Source: Verrucomicrobiia bacterium (GTDB lineage: Bacteria; Verrucomicrobiota; Verrucomicrobiia; Limisphaerales; CAIMTB01). Taken from it: DNA of 64,000 nt. Positions 43,634 through 53,026 of this stretch are shown here, in pieces. The notes under the pieces were generated by a model. The model worked only from the letters and a program-made list of their open reading frames with translations, ran no database searches and was not told where the DNA came from. Each line of letters starts with the position of its first letter. Positions within the stretch are counted from its first letter, which is position 1. The stretch lies in assembly GCA_019634625.1 (NCBI GenBank), contig JAHCBA010000010.1:62001-126000 (forward strand). Direction: 5' to 3'. Position numbers and translations under genes: made by a program.

Positions 43634-44097
43634 AACTGCATTCCCGACCCATCCTCGCCCTGTCCCTGCTCGCCGTCGTCGCCTTCGCCGCCGGCTGCAA
43701 CACCTCCAGGCACCAGGTCAATACCGTCGAACCCGCCAATCCCCACTACGTCCGCCAGCCCATCGAGGACAAACGCATCCTCCGCGATCGCAATGTCTCC
43801 CGCTCCGTCGCCATCCTCACCGTCATCGAGGGCGTCACCCCGGAAGGCCTCCAGCGCATCGGAGTCGAAGTCCAGAACAGGCGGACCCAGTCCTTCCGCT
43901 TCAACTACCGCTTCGACTGGTTCGATCTCCAGGGCTTCCCCGTCAACACCCCCACCGCCACCATGATCTCACGCCAGATTGAGGGCGGACAAATCCTCGT
44001 CCTCGACTCCGTCGCCCCCCACCCCCACGCCCGCGACTTCCGCCTCACCCTCCAGGAAAGCACCCGCGACTACTTCCCCCGCATCCGCCGGGAATAA
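43630..44097 (+). CDS. YcfL-family lipoprotein
   Basis: 155 residues. Lipobox at AFAAGC. The body is a single small beta domain: DRNVSRSVAILTVIEGVTPE, LQRIGVEVQNRRTQSFRFNY and FDWFDLQGFPVN fit the YcfL/DUF1425 family, whose function is not well defined and whose gene is adjacent to lpoB in enterobacteria. Coupled to the upstream lipoprotein by a four-base overlap and followed by an LpoB-like gene 126 bases on. Confidence 0.8.
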   Translation: MKLHSRPILALSLLAVVAFAAGCNTSRHQVNTVEPANPHYVRQPIEDKRILRDRNVSRSVAILTVIEGVTPEGLQRIGVEVQNRRTQSFRFNYRFDWFDLQGFPVNTPTATMISRQIEGGQILVLDSVAPHPHARDFRLTLQESTRDYFPRIRRE

Positions 44098-44223
44098 CCC
44101 GTCACAACCCGTTCCCAACCCGTCCCCATGGTTCCCCGTCCCACTCCTCCAGTGACCCCGGCACCACGACTCCTCCCATCCCATTTTCCCCGGAAACCAT
44201 CCCCAACCCCTGAAGCCGTTCCC

Positions 44224-44820
44224 ATGAAATCCCTCCTCCTTGCCACCCTCACCCTCGCCCTCGTCGCCGTCACCCAGCCCGGCTGCACCCGCCGCGCCCA
44301 ATACGTCGATGCCAGCGGCGGTCGCGTCCTCGTCACCCTCGACCAGATCAACATCCAGGACTTCTCCATGGCCGCCGAGGACGCCATCACCGACCTCCTC
44401 GCCTCCGGTGTCCTCGATCGCGTCCCCTCCTCCCCCGCCGTCATGGTGGTCAGCCGGGTCATCAACAACACCGCCCAGCAGGTCGATACCGACCTCCTCA
44501 CCAAGAAGATCCGCGTCGCCCTCAACCAGAGCGGCAAGGCCCTCACCATGACCACCCGCGGACCCGGTGGCACCGCCGAGGACGAACTGGCCCGCGAAAT
44601 CGCCCAGGAATGGCGCGACCTCGGACTCGAACCCACCCCCTCCCGCCCCCCCGACTTCAGCCTCTCCGGCAAGATCATCGAGACCTACACCCGCGCCGGC
44701 AACTACCGCCAGGCCGCCTACACCTTCCAACTCGCCCTCACCGACCGCCGCGGCCTCGCCGTCTGGGAAGGTGAAAAGGCCGTGGTCAAACAGGGTCGCC
44801 GCCCCTCCGTCGGCTTCTGA
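44224..44820 (+). CDS. LpoB-like penicillin-binding protein activator lipoprotein
   Basis: 198 residues. Lipobox at TQPGC. The fold region ([80 protein letters not shown]) fits the LpoB family. LpoB spans from the outer membrane and activates the synthase PBP1b in enterobacteria; the partner here is not known. It forms a conserved group with the COG3014- and YcfL-type genes upstream, which supports a role in cell-wall synthesis. The start at 44224 is chosen for the signal peptide. Confidence 0.8.
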   Translation: MKSLLLATLTLALVAVTQPGCTRRAQYVDASGGRVLVTLDQINIQDFSMAAEDAITDLLASGVLDRVPSSPAVMVVSRVINNTAQQVDTDLLTKKIRVALNQSGKALTMTTRGPGGTAEDELAREIAQEWRDLGLEPTPSRPPDFSLSGKIIETYTRAGNYRQAAYTFQLALTDRRGLAVWEGEKAVVKQGRRPSVGF

Positions 44821-44854
44821 CCCCGCCCCACCCGCCGGGCCCTCCTCCGGTTCC

Positions 44855-45913
44855 ATGGCCCCTGCCGCCTTCGACCTCGACTGCCCGGTTCCCCTCCGGA
44901 ATTACCCGCGCGTCCTCCTCGCCCACGGCGGCGGTGGACGCCTCATGCACGACCTCATCGCCACCCTCTTCACCGCCACCTTCGCCAACCCCATCCTCGA
45001 CCGCGCCCACGACGCCGCCGTCCTCGATCCCACCGGCCCCGCCGAACGCCTCGCCTTCACCACCGATTCCTACGTCGTCCGCCCCCTGTTCTTCCCCGGG
45101 GGCGACATCGGTTCCCTCGCCGTCCACGGCACGGTCAATGACCTCGCCATGGCCGGCGCCCGTCCGCGCCACCTCAGCGCCGGCTTCATCATCGAGGAGG
45201 GACTCCCCATGGAAACCCTCTGGCGCGTCGTCCGTTCCATGCGCCTCACCGCCGACCGCTCCGGGGTCGCCATCGTCACCGGCGACACCAAGGTCGTCGA
45301 TGCCGGCCGCGGCGACGGCCTCTACCTCAACACCGCCGGCCTCGGAATCATCCGCCATTCCCTCCTCATCGAACCCCGCTCCGTCGTCGCCGGCGACGCC
45401 ATCGTCGTCAGCGGAGACCTCGGTCGCCACGGCATGGCCGTCATGGCCGTCCGCGAAGGACTTCAATTCGACAGCGCCATCGAAAGCGATTCCGCCCCGG
45501 TCGCCAGTCTCGTCCTCGACCTCCTCGATGCCGGGATCGAACTCCACTGCCTCCGCGACCTCACCCGCGGCGGCCTTGCCGGCGCCCTCAACGAAATCGC
45601 CGCCACCGCCGCCCTCACCCTCCGCTTCGAAGAGGCCTCCGTCCCCGTCCGCCCCGATGTCCGGGCCGCCTGCGAAATCCTCGGCCTCGACGTCCTCCAG
45701 GTCGCCTGCGAAGGGCGCTTCGTCGCCTTCGTCCCGCAACACGACGCCGACCGCACCGTGGAATGTCTGCGGCGCCATCCCGACGGCACCCACGCCGCCC
45801 GCATCGGCACCGTCCTGCCCCTCCCCGACGGCGGCGTCCGCCTCGTCGGCACTCTCGGCGTCGAACGCCCCCTCCCCATGCCCGGCGGCGAACAACTCCC
45901 CCGCATCTGCTAA
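44855..45913 (+). CDS. hypE: [NiFe]-hydrogenase maturation protein HypE
   Basis: 352 residues. A PurM/AIR synthetase-like ATPase: [69 protein letters not shown], and [15 protein letters not shown]. It ends in LPRIC, the C-terminal Cys that receives the carbamoyl group from HypF and is dehydrated to thiocyanate, the source of the Fe-CN ligands. Length is standard and the key Cys is present. No other hyp or hydrogenase gene lies in the window, so partners must be elsewhere. Confidence 0.95.
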   Translation: MAPAAFDLDCPVPLRNYPRVLLAHGGGGRLMHDLIATLFTATFANPILDRAHDAAVLDPTGPAERLAFTTDSYVVRPLFFPGGDIGSLAVHGTVNDLAMAGARPRHLSAGFIIEEGLPMETLWRVVRSMRLTADRSGVAIVTGDTKVVDAGRGDGLYLNTAGLGIIRHSLLIEPRSVVAGDAIVVSGDLGRHGMAVMAVREGLQFDSAIESDSAPVASLVLDLLDAGIELHCLRDLTRGGLAGALNEIAATAALTLRFEEASVPVRPDVRAACEILGLDVLQVACEGRFVAFVPQHDADRTVECLRRHPDGTHAARIGTVLPLPDGGVRLVGTLGVERPLPMPGGEQLPRIC

Positions 45914-46130
45914 GACGCCGTAGCCGCCCTCCGCTCGCCCCAAAGGACGCCTGCCCCTGAACTGCCCTCCGCCCCCCCTCGCACGACAGACCCTCCCCGC
46001 CTGGCGGAACCCGCTCAGGGCCAGCCGGGAGAGATCACATGTTAAATTCAGAGATCTGAACTCAAATGAGTTCCCTGCGCCGCCCTGGCTCATACCACCA
46101 TCCAGCCGGTACTTCCCTACGCCTGTCAAA

Positions 46131-47222
46131 ATGACAATCAGGCTCCATCAAAAGTTCTGCTCCGCCGCAACCTTCGTCGCATTGTCGGTCCTGTCGCTGT
46201 TGCCCTGCCTGGCGTCCTTGCCGTTGAACCCGGACATGGCCGGCCGGCCAACCCACGACTGGATCAAGCGCGATCCGGTCTGGAACCCCGGCGGCGGCGG
46301 GGGATGGGTTGCGACCGGCGAGACGCGCAACCTGTACGACGGACGCCGCGTGGTGCAGGAACCCAACGACGCCAACACCCCAACTGTCACCTACACGCGG
46401 GGTCCGGACCTGAGCGGGACCCTCGAAGGCGCCGGGGGCATCGGGGGGTTGCTGGCCCGATCGAACGGGTACAATCCCGCCAATGGGTCCTGGAGCACCC
46501 ACCACTACTACCACGCCGACGGCGGCGGGAACATCACCGCCCTGCTGAACAACCACGCGACCTCGGCGGCGGTCGAGGCGACCTACCGGTACGACCCGTA
46601 CGGACGGACGCTCTCCCAAAGCGGTGCGATGGCCGATGCCAACACCTATCGGTTCTCCTCAAAGCCGTTTCACCCCGCGATCGGGCTCTACGACTACGGA
46701 TTCCGATTCTACGACCCCATGCTCCAGCGGTGGATCAACCGGGATCCGATTGGGGAAAGCCTTCTGATATTGGCCTCGCAGGGGAATGGGTCTCGGGCCG
46801 TGCCGGCGGAACTTGTAATCGGATCCAACCTTTTTCAGTTCACCGGCAGTGATCCAGTCAACCACGTGGACACAGACGGCCGAATTATAGTTCCTACGTT
46901 AATCGTCGGCGCTGCGATCCTAACAGGTTGGGGCCTTTGGGAGCTTGCCGATGCGATACGGAACGCGCAACGGAGTGCGGAGAACGCATCGCAGAATCGG
47001 GAGCGTCAGAATGATGCCATTGCGGATCCGCTAACCGCCTACTGCCCGACTAAAAACCAGGCAGTCGCGAATGGCCTGGGCGATATGGCACCGGACATTT
47101 ACAGGATGGCGACTGGACCAGGGACGCTTGCAGGGGGACCCCCTGGGTCAGCGAGTGCAGGAGAAGCAGGAGTCACGATCATTTGGACAGGTACTCGACC
47201 GGAGCCGGAGGATAAGAAATGA
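46131..47222 (+). CDS. Short RHS repeat-associated core protein with variable C-terminal domain
   Basis: 363 residues with a signal peptide (ATFVALSVLSLLPCLASLP). A few RHS/YD elements remain (HHYYHADGGGNITALLNNHA, EATYRYDPYGRTLSQSG), then the RHS core RFSSKPFHPAIGLYDYGFRF and YDPMLQRWINRDPIGE. After the core, about 245-363 is a unique domain with a hydrophobic helix (VPTLIVGAAILTGWGLWEL). This is the layout of RHS polymorphic toxins, whose last domain is the toxin. It is far shorter than full RHS proteins, so it may be an orphan tail cassette. The toxic activity is not recognisable. Confidence 0.75.
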   Translation: MTIRLHQKFCSAATFVALSVLSLLPCLASLPLNPDMAGRPTHDWIKRDPVWNPGGGGGWVATGETRNLYDGRRVVQEPNDANTPTVTYTRGPDLSGTLEGAGGIGGLLARSNGYNPANGSWSTHHYYHADGGGNITALLNNHATSAAVEATYRYDPYGRTLSQSGAMADANTYRFSSKPFHPAIGLYDYGFRFYDPMLQRWINRDPIGESLLILASQGNGSRAVPAELVIGSNLFQFTGSDPVNHVDTDGRIIVPTLIVGAAILTGWGLWELADAIRNAQRSAENASQNRERQNDAIADPLTAYCPTKNQAVANGLGDMAPDIYRMATGPGTLAGGPPGSASAGEAGVTIIWTGTRPEPEDKK

Positions 47223-47530
47223 ATGGAAGCATCGAAAGGGAACGGAGACAGGCGCGTGTCCTGGCGATCGCATCGATACTGATAGGAACTACCTGTATTC
47301 TCAGTGTGACGCTAGTCTACTTCTTGTATGGAGATTGGTTGGATCTTTACATGCAGCAGGAGCCAACCGAGGCCACCAATGCCTTCCTGATAAGAGCAAT
47401 TAAGGCATCTGCCTTCAGACTAGTGCCGGGTCTGTGTATTCTACTAATTGCCGTCGGAGTCGGCAATTTGCGTTACATAAAAAAGGAGGAGAAGGAGTTG
47501 GCCCCGCAGCAAAACATGTTGAAACACTGA
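47219..47530 (+). CDS. Small two-helix membrane protein, candidate immunity partner
   Basis: 103 residues. Two membrane helices (VLAIASILIGTTCILSVTLV, about 14-35, and LVPGLCILLIAVGVGNL, about 69-86) with a charged tail. The ATG overlaps the RHS stop (ATGA) and the local base composition is lower in GC than its neighbours. Small genes right after an RHS C-terminal domain usually encode immunity proteins; a membrane immunity protein would suit a membrane-acting toxin. The role is inferred from position only. Confidence 0.6.
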   Translation: MNGSIERERRQARVLAIASILIGTTCILSVTLVYFLYGDWLDLYMQQEPTEATNAFLIRAIKASAFRLVPGLCILLIAVGVGNLRYIKKEEKELAPQQNMLKH

Positions 47531-47707
47531 CGAGGCTTTCAGGCCGGCGCGAAGCAGGTCGGCCACCCGCGCCTGCCGCTGCGGATTTGGGCCAGAATGC
47601 TTGTCCAAGATTGCGGTATCTGGTCCCTGGATTGGTTGGCCGCGGACTGTACACTTGACATTCTGTTTGGCAACCCAAGCGAAAACCACGGAGAGAAATG
47701 GAACCCC

Positions 47708-48244
47708 ATGAATTCGACGTTGTATCTGCTTCCGTCCACCACCACCGCCATCCTCGCCGCGCTGCTGCTGTTTGCGCCGTACCCGTCGTTCGCCCAGGCG
47801 AAGCATGAACTGCTGACCGCGGCCGCATGGAACGCTCTGGTGGCGGCGGACTACGGAGTCGCCATCGACAGGGCCGGGGAATGCATCGGGGAGTTCAAAG
47901 AGGCGGCAGGCGCGCTCCAGGCGGACCTGGAACGGGCTGGCAAGCCTTTGCCGAGTGGCGGCGTCACGGGAGCCGCTCGTGACGCGATCCTGGCGAACGG
48001 GCCGTTGAACAGCGTGGCCACCTGCTACTTCATCATCGGCGAGGCCAGCCGCCTGTTCGTCCGGACGGACCCCGCCAAGTTCGTCGCGGCCCGAAGTGCC
48101 TACGAGGAGGCCAAACTGGGCTTCGGACGCGGCTACAACACCAACGGGGTGTTCTGGATCCCCGCGGAGAAGGCCACCCTTCGACTTCAGGCATTCGCCA
48201 CGGTGACCAACAGCGTCACCCCAGCCTCGCCGCCGCCGCGGTGA
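47708..48244 (+). CDS. Secreted protein of unknown function
   Basis: 178 residues. Signal peptide (TAILAALLLFAPYPSFAQA, cut after AQA). The mature part looks helical and TPR-like (AAAWNALVAADYGVAIDRAG, EFKEAAGALQADLERAGK, SVATCYFIIGEASRLF). It resembles periplasmic tetratricopeptide-type proteins in length and periodicity, but no family is recognised. It follows the RHS/immunity pair after 177 bases with no gene between. The ATG at 47708 is chosen because it directly precedes the signal. Confidence 0.6.
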   Translation: MNSTLYLLPSTTTAILAALLLFAPYPSFAQAKHELLTAAAWNALVAADYGVAIDRAGECIGEFKEAAGALQADLERAGKPLPSGGVTGAARDAILANGPLNSVATCYFIIGEASRLFVRTDPAKFVAARSAYEEAKLGFGRGYNTNGVFWIPAEKATLRLQAFATVTNSVTPASPPPR

Positions 48245-48657
48245 CGGCGTTGATTGTCTGATGTGCGCCTGGGGGGCATGCCGGAAGACGTGAAGCTTGC
48301 GCCGTGACGCCGCAACGACCCGGGCAGATGTCACCGGGCCCCCGATCGCCGGGTAAGCGTGCCCGGTAAAAGGCGGATTCACCACGAAGGCCCGAAGGAC
48401 ACGAAGAGGGCAATGGTCGTTAGGGCCGCCCGCAACCGCTACGGTTCGATCCAGATCGGCCTTTCCATGGCGCCCATGCCTTCGCGGGCTGCGCGTCCTT
48501 CGTGGTTTCTTGCGCAGCGATTTGGGCCACACGTCCGGCCTTGCGTGCCCCGATCCGATTCCCCACCCTGCCGCCGCGCCCGAGCCAGGACCCTGTCAAT
48601 TTGACAGTCAGCCGGCTGCCTCGGCGCCGGCGCCGCCAGGCCGCATGACGTTCCGCC
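48245..48657. other. Intergenic region, no gene seen
   Basis: 413 bases between the secreted protein and the Rieske oxygenase. It contains aaggcccgaaggacacgaag and, about 100 bases on, an inverted-like ctgcgcgtccttcgtggttt, which could pair as a long imperfect hairpin. It probably also carries the promoter for the oxygenase group, but no clear box is visible. Confidence 0.5.
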
Positions 48658-49950
48658 ATGAATGCCCAGTCACCGAAGGGTCCCCTCTCCCTCCCCGCCG
48701 GACGTCGGCCCGGCTGGACGCTCCCAGGATGTTACTTCGTCGATCCCGCGATCTACCGCCTTGACCTCGACCAGATCTGGCGCCCGGGCTGGCTGTTTGC
48801 CGGGCACGCCTGCGAGATTCGTGAACCCGGCGAGTACTTCGTCGTGGAGATCGATGCGGACTCGGTGATCGTGGTGCGCGGCGCCGGTGGGTCCGTCCAC
48901 GCTCATCACAACCTCTGCCGGCACCGGGGTTCGCAGATCTGTGATGAACCCTCCGGGCGCGTCTCGAAATGGGTTTGTCCCTACCACCAGTGGACCTACG
49001 GCCTCGATGGCGCCCTCCTGGCGTGGCGCGGCATGCAGTCCGATCTGCGGAAGTCCGATTTCGGGCTCCATCCGGTGCGCGTCGAAGAGGTCGGGGGGTT
49101 GATCTTTATTTCGCTGGCGGACGATCCCTGGCCTTTCGCGTCCGCCCGCGAGGTGCTCGCCCCTCTGGTGGGGCCCCAGGGCTTCCGCAAGGCCCGGGTC
49201 GCGCACGTGGCCGATTACCGGGTGCAGGCCAACTGGAAGATTGTCTGGGAAAACAACCGCGAGTGTTACCACTGTAACGTCAACCACCCGCAGTACATCA
49301 AGGCCAACTACGACCATTTCAACGCCGACGACACCACCGCCCGCATTCGCGACCTCATGAACGACGCCGCAGCCCGGGTCGCCAGTCGATGGGAGGCCCA
49401 GGGCATCCCCACCCACGATCGGACCGGGATGACGCAGTTTCCCGACGCCGAACGGGGCATTTGGTACAGTTCGAACCGCACGCCGCTCGCCGATGGCTGG
49501 GTGAGCGAAAGCCTCGACGGCGCCCAGGTCGCACCGCTGATGGGCGATTACCGCGATCCCCGGGTCGGCACGCTGCGGATTCGTACCCTGCCCAACTTTT
49601 GGAACCATTCGAGCTGCGATCACGCTGTCAGCACCCGGTTGCTGCCCGCCGGCCCGGAACAGACTGCGATCCGCGTGTGGTGGCTGGTGGACGAGAACGC
49701 CGTCGAAGGCCGGGACTATGACCTGACCCGGTTGACACCCTTCTGGAAGCTCACATCAGAGCAGGACTGGACCCTCTGCGAGCGCCAACAACGCGGGGTC
49801 CGGTCCAGCGCCTATCAGCCGGGTCCTTACTCGACCTTCAAGGAGTACAACGTCGAGTCCTTCGTGAACTGGTACCTGAACCTGCTCGCCCGGCCCCGGC
49901 CGTCCACGGGGACGGGCGCAGGCATCTCCCCTTGCGCTCAGGTCTCTTGA
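48658..49950 (+). CDS. Rieske non-heme iron oxygenase, alpha subunit (betaine/amine demethylase type)
   Basis: 430 residues. Rieske [2Fe-2S] ligands C87, H89, C107, H110 (CRHRGSQIC and CPYHQWTYG). The mononuclear iron site is in ENNRECYHCNVNHPQYI (H205, H210). Full-length alpha-subunit plan. The sequence pattern is closest to the group containing glycine betaine monooxygenase GbcA and stachydrine demethylase, which remove N-methyl groups as formaldehyde. A reductase gene (GbcB) is not adjacent, so electrons must come from elsewhere. It heads a plus-strand group with a DAO-type flavoenzyme and a transporter, consistent with stepwise demethylation or amine use. The substrate is inferred. Confidence 0.85.
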   Translation: MNAQSPKGPLSLPAGRRPGWTLPGCYFVDPAIYRLDLDQIWRPGWLFAGHACEIREPGEYFVVEIDADSVIVVRGAGGSVHAHHNLCRHRGSQICDEPSGRVSKWVCPYHQWTYGLDGALLAWRGMQSDLRKSDFGLHPVRVEEVGGLIFISLADDPWPFASAREVLAPLVGPQGFRKARVAHVADYRVQANWKIVWENNRECYHCNVNHPQYIKANYDHFNADDTTARIRDLMNDAAARVASRWEAQGIPTHDRTGMTQFPDAERGIWYSSNRTPLADGWVSESLDGAQVAPLMGDYRDPRVGTLRIRTLPNFWNHSSCDHAVSTRLLPAGPEQTAIRVWWLVDENAVEGRDYDLTRLTPFWKLTSEQDWTLCERQQRGVRSSAYQPGPYSTFKEYNVESFVNWYLNLLARPRPSTGTGAGISPCAQVS

Positions 49951-49960
49951 ACCTGCCGAC

Positions 49961-51181
49961 ATGAACACGCTTGCGGATGCCGAATGCGTCGTGGTGGGTG
50001 GCGGCGCCGTGGGCCTCGGCGCCGCTTATGCGCTGGCCCGGGCCGGGCTGCGCGACCTTCTCGTGCTCGAACGAGCCGGGGAGGTCGGCGCCACCACCAC
50101 CTCCCAGGGGGCGGGTTTATGCGGCCAGGTGCGCGACACTCCCGAGCGAACCCTCCTGGCGATGCACTCGGTCCGCGTGTTTCGCGAACTGCAGGCCTCG
50201 TCGGTTCCCCCCGACTGGCACGAGGTTGGCTCAGTGCGCCTCGCCTTGAGCGACCGGCGGGCGGACGAGTTTCGGAAGCTTGCCGATTCGGCGACGGCAG
50301 CCGGGCTCGAGGTGCATCTCCTGGACGGTGCCGCCGCACGCCCATTGTGGCCCCTGATGGACTTCTCGACGGTGCGTTCGGTGCTGTGGTGTCCCAGCGA
50401 CGGCTATATGACTCCCCGGTCCGTGGCGGAATCGTACGCGCACGCCTGCCGGGAGATGGGGGTTCGAATCCAGACGGGAACCCGCCTGGAATCCGTGGAG
50501 ATCCGGCAGGGCCGGGTCACGGGCATCGCCACCGATCGTGGCCGGGTCCGCTGCCGGTGGGTGGTGAACGCTGCCGGCGCGCACGCCTACCATGTCGCCC
50601 GCCTCGCCGGGCTCGAACTTCCCATCGTACCCGTCCGGCACGAATACTACGTCACGGTGCCCATGGACGGCCTCTCGCCCGACCTGCCCTGTTTCCGCAT
50701 CCCGGAACTCACCCTGTACGGACGCGTCCGTGAGGGCGGCCTGCTCCTGGGAGGATGGGAGCCGAAGGCGCTTCATACCGATCCGCGAACGTACGAACTC
50801 GCGGGCGCGCCGCCCGAGGTGGTCATCGACCGGCCCGTGCTCGACTCCTTCGAGTCGGCGTTCGCAGCCCTGCTCCCTGGGGCGCGTGGCGCGGAGCGGA
50901 GCTGGGTGGGCAAAGGCTGGCCGACGTTCACGCCCGACGGGAGGTTCATCCTGGGCGAAAGCTCGCGGGTAAGGGGCTTTGTCATGGCGGGCGGCTGCAA
51001 TGCCCACGGCATCTCGGGCTCGGGCGGGATCGGAAAGCTGCTGGTCGAGTCACTGCTCGATCCCAACCCGGGTTCCTATGTCCGCAGTCTCTCGCCGGAT
51101 CGCTTCGACGGCACAGGCTGGAACTGGGACGACGCAAGGCGCGACGCCCAGCGCGTGTACGAGACCTACTACGGCGTCTAG
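49961..51181 (+). CDS. FAD-dependent oxidoreductase (DAO/DadA family)
   Basis: 406 residues. The N-terminal dinucleotide site is VVVGGGAVGLGAAYALARAG, with the FAD ribose acid in LLVLERAGEVGATTTSQGAG. Further on are VVNAAGAHAYHVARLAG and the C-terminal GFVMAGGCNAHGISGSGGIG, typical of D-amino acid and sarcosine/dimethylglycine dehydrogenases. It starts ten bases after the Rieske gene. Together they could demethylate betaine to dimethylglycine and then to sarcosine, but the covalent-FAD residue and substrate cannot be determined by eye. Confidence 0.85.
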   Translation: MNTLADAECVVVGGGAVGLGAAYALARAGLRDLLVLERAGEVGATTTSQGAGLCGQVRDTPERTLLAMHSVRVFRELQASSVPPDWHEVGSVRLALSDRRADEFRKLADSATAAGLEVHLLDGAAARPLWPLMDFSTVRSVLWCPSDGYMTPRSVAESYAHACREMGVRIQTGTRLESVEIRQGRVTGIATDRGRVRCRWVVNAAGAHAYHVARLAGLELPIVPVRHEYYVTVPMDGLSPDLPCFRIPELTLYGRVREGGLLLGGWEPKALHTDPRTYELAGAPPEVVIDRPVLDSFESAFAALLPGARGAERSWVGKGWPTFTPDGRFILGESSRVRGFVMAGGCNAHGISGSGGIGKLLVESLLDPNPGSYVRSLSPDRFDGTGWNWDDARRDAQRVYETYYGV

Positions 51182-51245
51182 ACCGCTGCTCCCTCCCCCT
51201 TCACAGCCCCTGTTCCCCATTCCCCATTTCCGATTCGCCATCCCC

Positions 51246-52628
51246 ATGTCCCATCCGCCCTCCTTCCGCAAGGATCCGGTCTATGAACATTGGCGCTGGC
51301 GGATCTTCGCCATCACCTGGCTGGCCTACGCGGGATACTACCTGACCCGGAAATCCTTCTCGGTCGCCAAGATCGAGATGGGCAAGCCCGGGGAGCTTGG
51401 CCTTTCGCACACCGAGATGGCCTGGATCGATGGAGGGTTTCTGGTGGCGTATGCGTTGGGCCAGTTCGTGTGGGGCTTGAGCGGCGACCGGTTCGGCACG
51501 CGCCGTGTCATCCTCACCGGCATGATGGGGTCCGTGGTCGCCGCGGTGGCGATGGGTCTGGCCGTTCCGGAGTGGCTTCCGGTTCCGCTTCAAACCGCCG
51601 TCGCATCGGTGGCCGGCCCCTGGGGTGTCTCAGTCGTGGCCTTCCTGCTGGGCGGCCTCTTCTTCGCCCAGGGATTGTTCCAGGCCTCCGGCTGGGCGCC
51701 GCTGGCCAAGAACATGGCTCAGTTCTTTTCCCGCCTGGAACGCGGAACGGTGATCGGACTCTGGTGCACCAACTACGCGGCGGGCGGATTCATCGCGTCG
51801 ATCTTTGCCGGTTACGTCGGCGAACGCTTCGGCTGGCGCGCCGCCTTCCTGGTTCCAGCCTTCGCCCTGGCCGGTGTCTGGCTGCTGTTCTGGCGCTTCC
51901 AACGGAACCGCCCCGAAGACGTCGGACTTCCGCCCATCGAGACCTATCACGGCGAACCTCCGGAGGTCCGGCCCGACGCGGAATCCGACTCGTCAACCGA
52001 CGCTGGGGGCAGCCGATGGGCGGTGGCGATGGAAGTTCTCCGCACCCCGATGGTGCGGCTTCTATGCGTGATCTATTTCTGCCTGAAACCGACGCGCTAC
52101 GCCATTTTGTTCTGGGGCCCCAAGTACATCCACGACCGCCTCGGCACCGGCATGATCCACTCGGGGTTCCTGAGCGCAATGTTCGAGGCCGCCGGTCCCC
52201 TGAGTGTCCTCCTCGCAGGGCTGTTCTCGGACAAACTCTTCGGATCGCGCCGGATGCCGGTCGCGGTGATCTGCCTGGGTCTGCTCGCGCTCTTGTTGTT
52301 CATGCTGGACCGTCTGCCGCCCAATGCGTGGATTCTTGGGGCGAGCCTCTTTCTCCTCGGCCTCCTCACCTACGCGCCCGACTCCCTGGTCAGCGGGACG
52401 GCCGCCCTCGACTTCGGCTCCAAGCGTGGGGCCTCAACGGCCTCGGGCATCATCAATGGCTGCGGTTCCATTGGCGCGATCGTGGGCGGCACGCTTCCCG
52501 GGTTCCTCCAGGAACAGGGCGGATGGCACGCCGTCTTCACCTTCCTGGGTGCCGCCGTGCTCCTCGCGGCGCTCCTGCTCCTTCCCCGCTGGAACACCCT
52601 CCCCAGCCCTGCTGCCAAGGCCACCTGA
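51246..52628 (+). CDS. MFS transporter, organophosphate:phosphate antiporter (OPA/GlpT-like) family
   Basis: 460 residues with twelve helices. AYAGYYLTRKSFSVAKIEM in the first loop and GLSGDRFGTRRVILTGMM between helices 2 and 3 are OPA-type, as is FFAQGLFQASGWAPLAKNM. The family exchanges phosphorylated compounds such as glycerol 3-phosphate for phosphate. Here it follows two amine-oxidising genes by 64 bases, so it may import or export an anionic intermediate or a related compound. The start at 51246 lies just before the conserved N-terminus; the spacer contains a CCATTCCCCATT simple repeat. Confidence 0.85.
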   Translation: MSHPPSFRKDPVYEHWRWRIFAITWLAYAGYYLTRKSFSVAKIEMGKPGELGLSHTEMAWIDGGFLVAYALGQFVWGLSGDRFGTRRVILTGMMGSVVAAVAMGLAVPEWLPVPLQTAVASVAGPWGVSVVAFLLGGLFFAQGLFQASGWAPLAKNMAQFFSRLERGTVIGLWCTNYAAGGFIASIFAGYVGERFGWRAAFLVPAFALAGVWLLFWRFQRNRPEDVGLPPIETYHGEPPEVRPDAESDSSTDAGGSRWAVAMEVLRTPMVRLLCVIYFCLKPTRYAILFWGPKYIHDRLGTGMIHSGFLSAMFEAAGPLSVLLAGLFSDKLFGSRRMPVAVICLGLLALLLFMLDRLPPNAWILGASLFLLGLLTYAPDSLVSGTAALDFGSKRGASTASGIINGCGSIGAIVGGTLPGFLQEQGGWHAVFTFLGAAVLLAALLLLPRWNTLPSPAAKAT

Positions 52629-52884
52629 GCCGCATACAGCCAGTTCAACTGAATCGTGAACTCATCCCATCCCGGACGAACGCCGGAACTCCCGCCGCCT
52701 CCAGGCGCGACAGCAGCAAATGAGCCTCTTCAATCTTGCTGAATGTGCTGACGGTAACCATGCAGTTCACAATGCCGACGTTGCTATCAAGTCGCAGCCT
52801 CGGCTCGGGCTGCGCCTCCTTTGGATGACGCTGGGATCGTGCGCCGGGGGGAAAGGGATTGTCGAGTTCTCAGTTGCGGTACAG

Positions 52885-52990
52885 TGCATCCCGGAGTTGT
52901 CGGTAGAGGTGCGAACTCCGCCAAGCGGCGCTTCGGAGGGCCGAGTTCCACGAGGCCGCAACGGTGTGGAGCCTGTCCGAGGATTCTCAT
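52885..52990. repeat. Dispersed intergenic repeat, partial copy
   Basis: The 398-base gap (52629-53026) between convergent groups holds the ggagggccgagttccacgag-ccgcaacggtgtggagcc module seen at 22.2 and 42.1 kb. No gene or clear terminator seen; a real terminator is expected because the transcripts converge here. Confidence 0.7.
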
Positions 52991-53026
52991 GGGTGCCGGG
53001 ACGCGGCGGTCCCTTTTCATCGTCCC

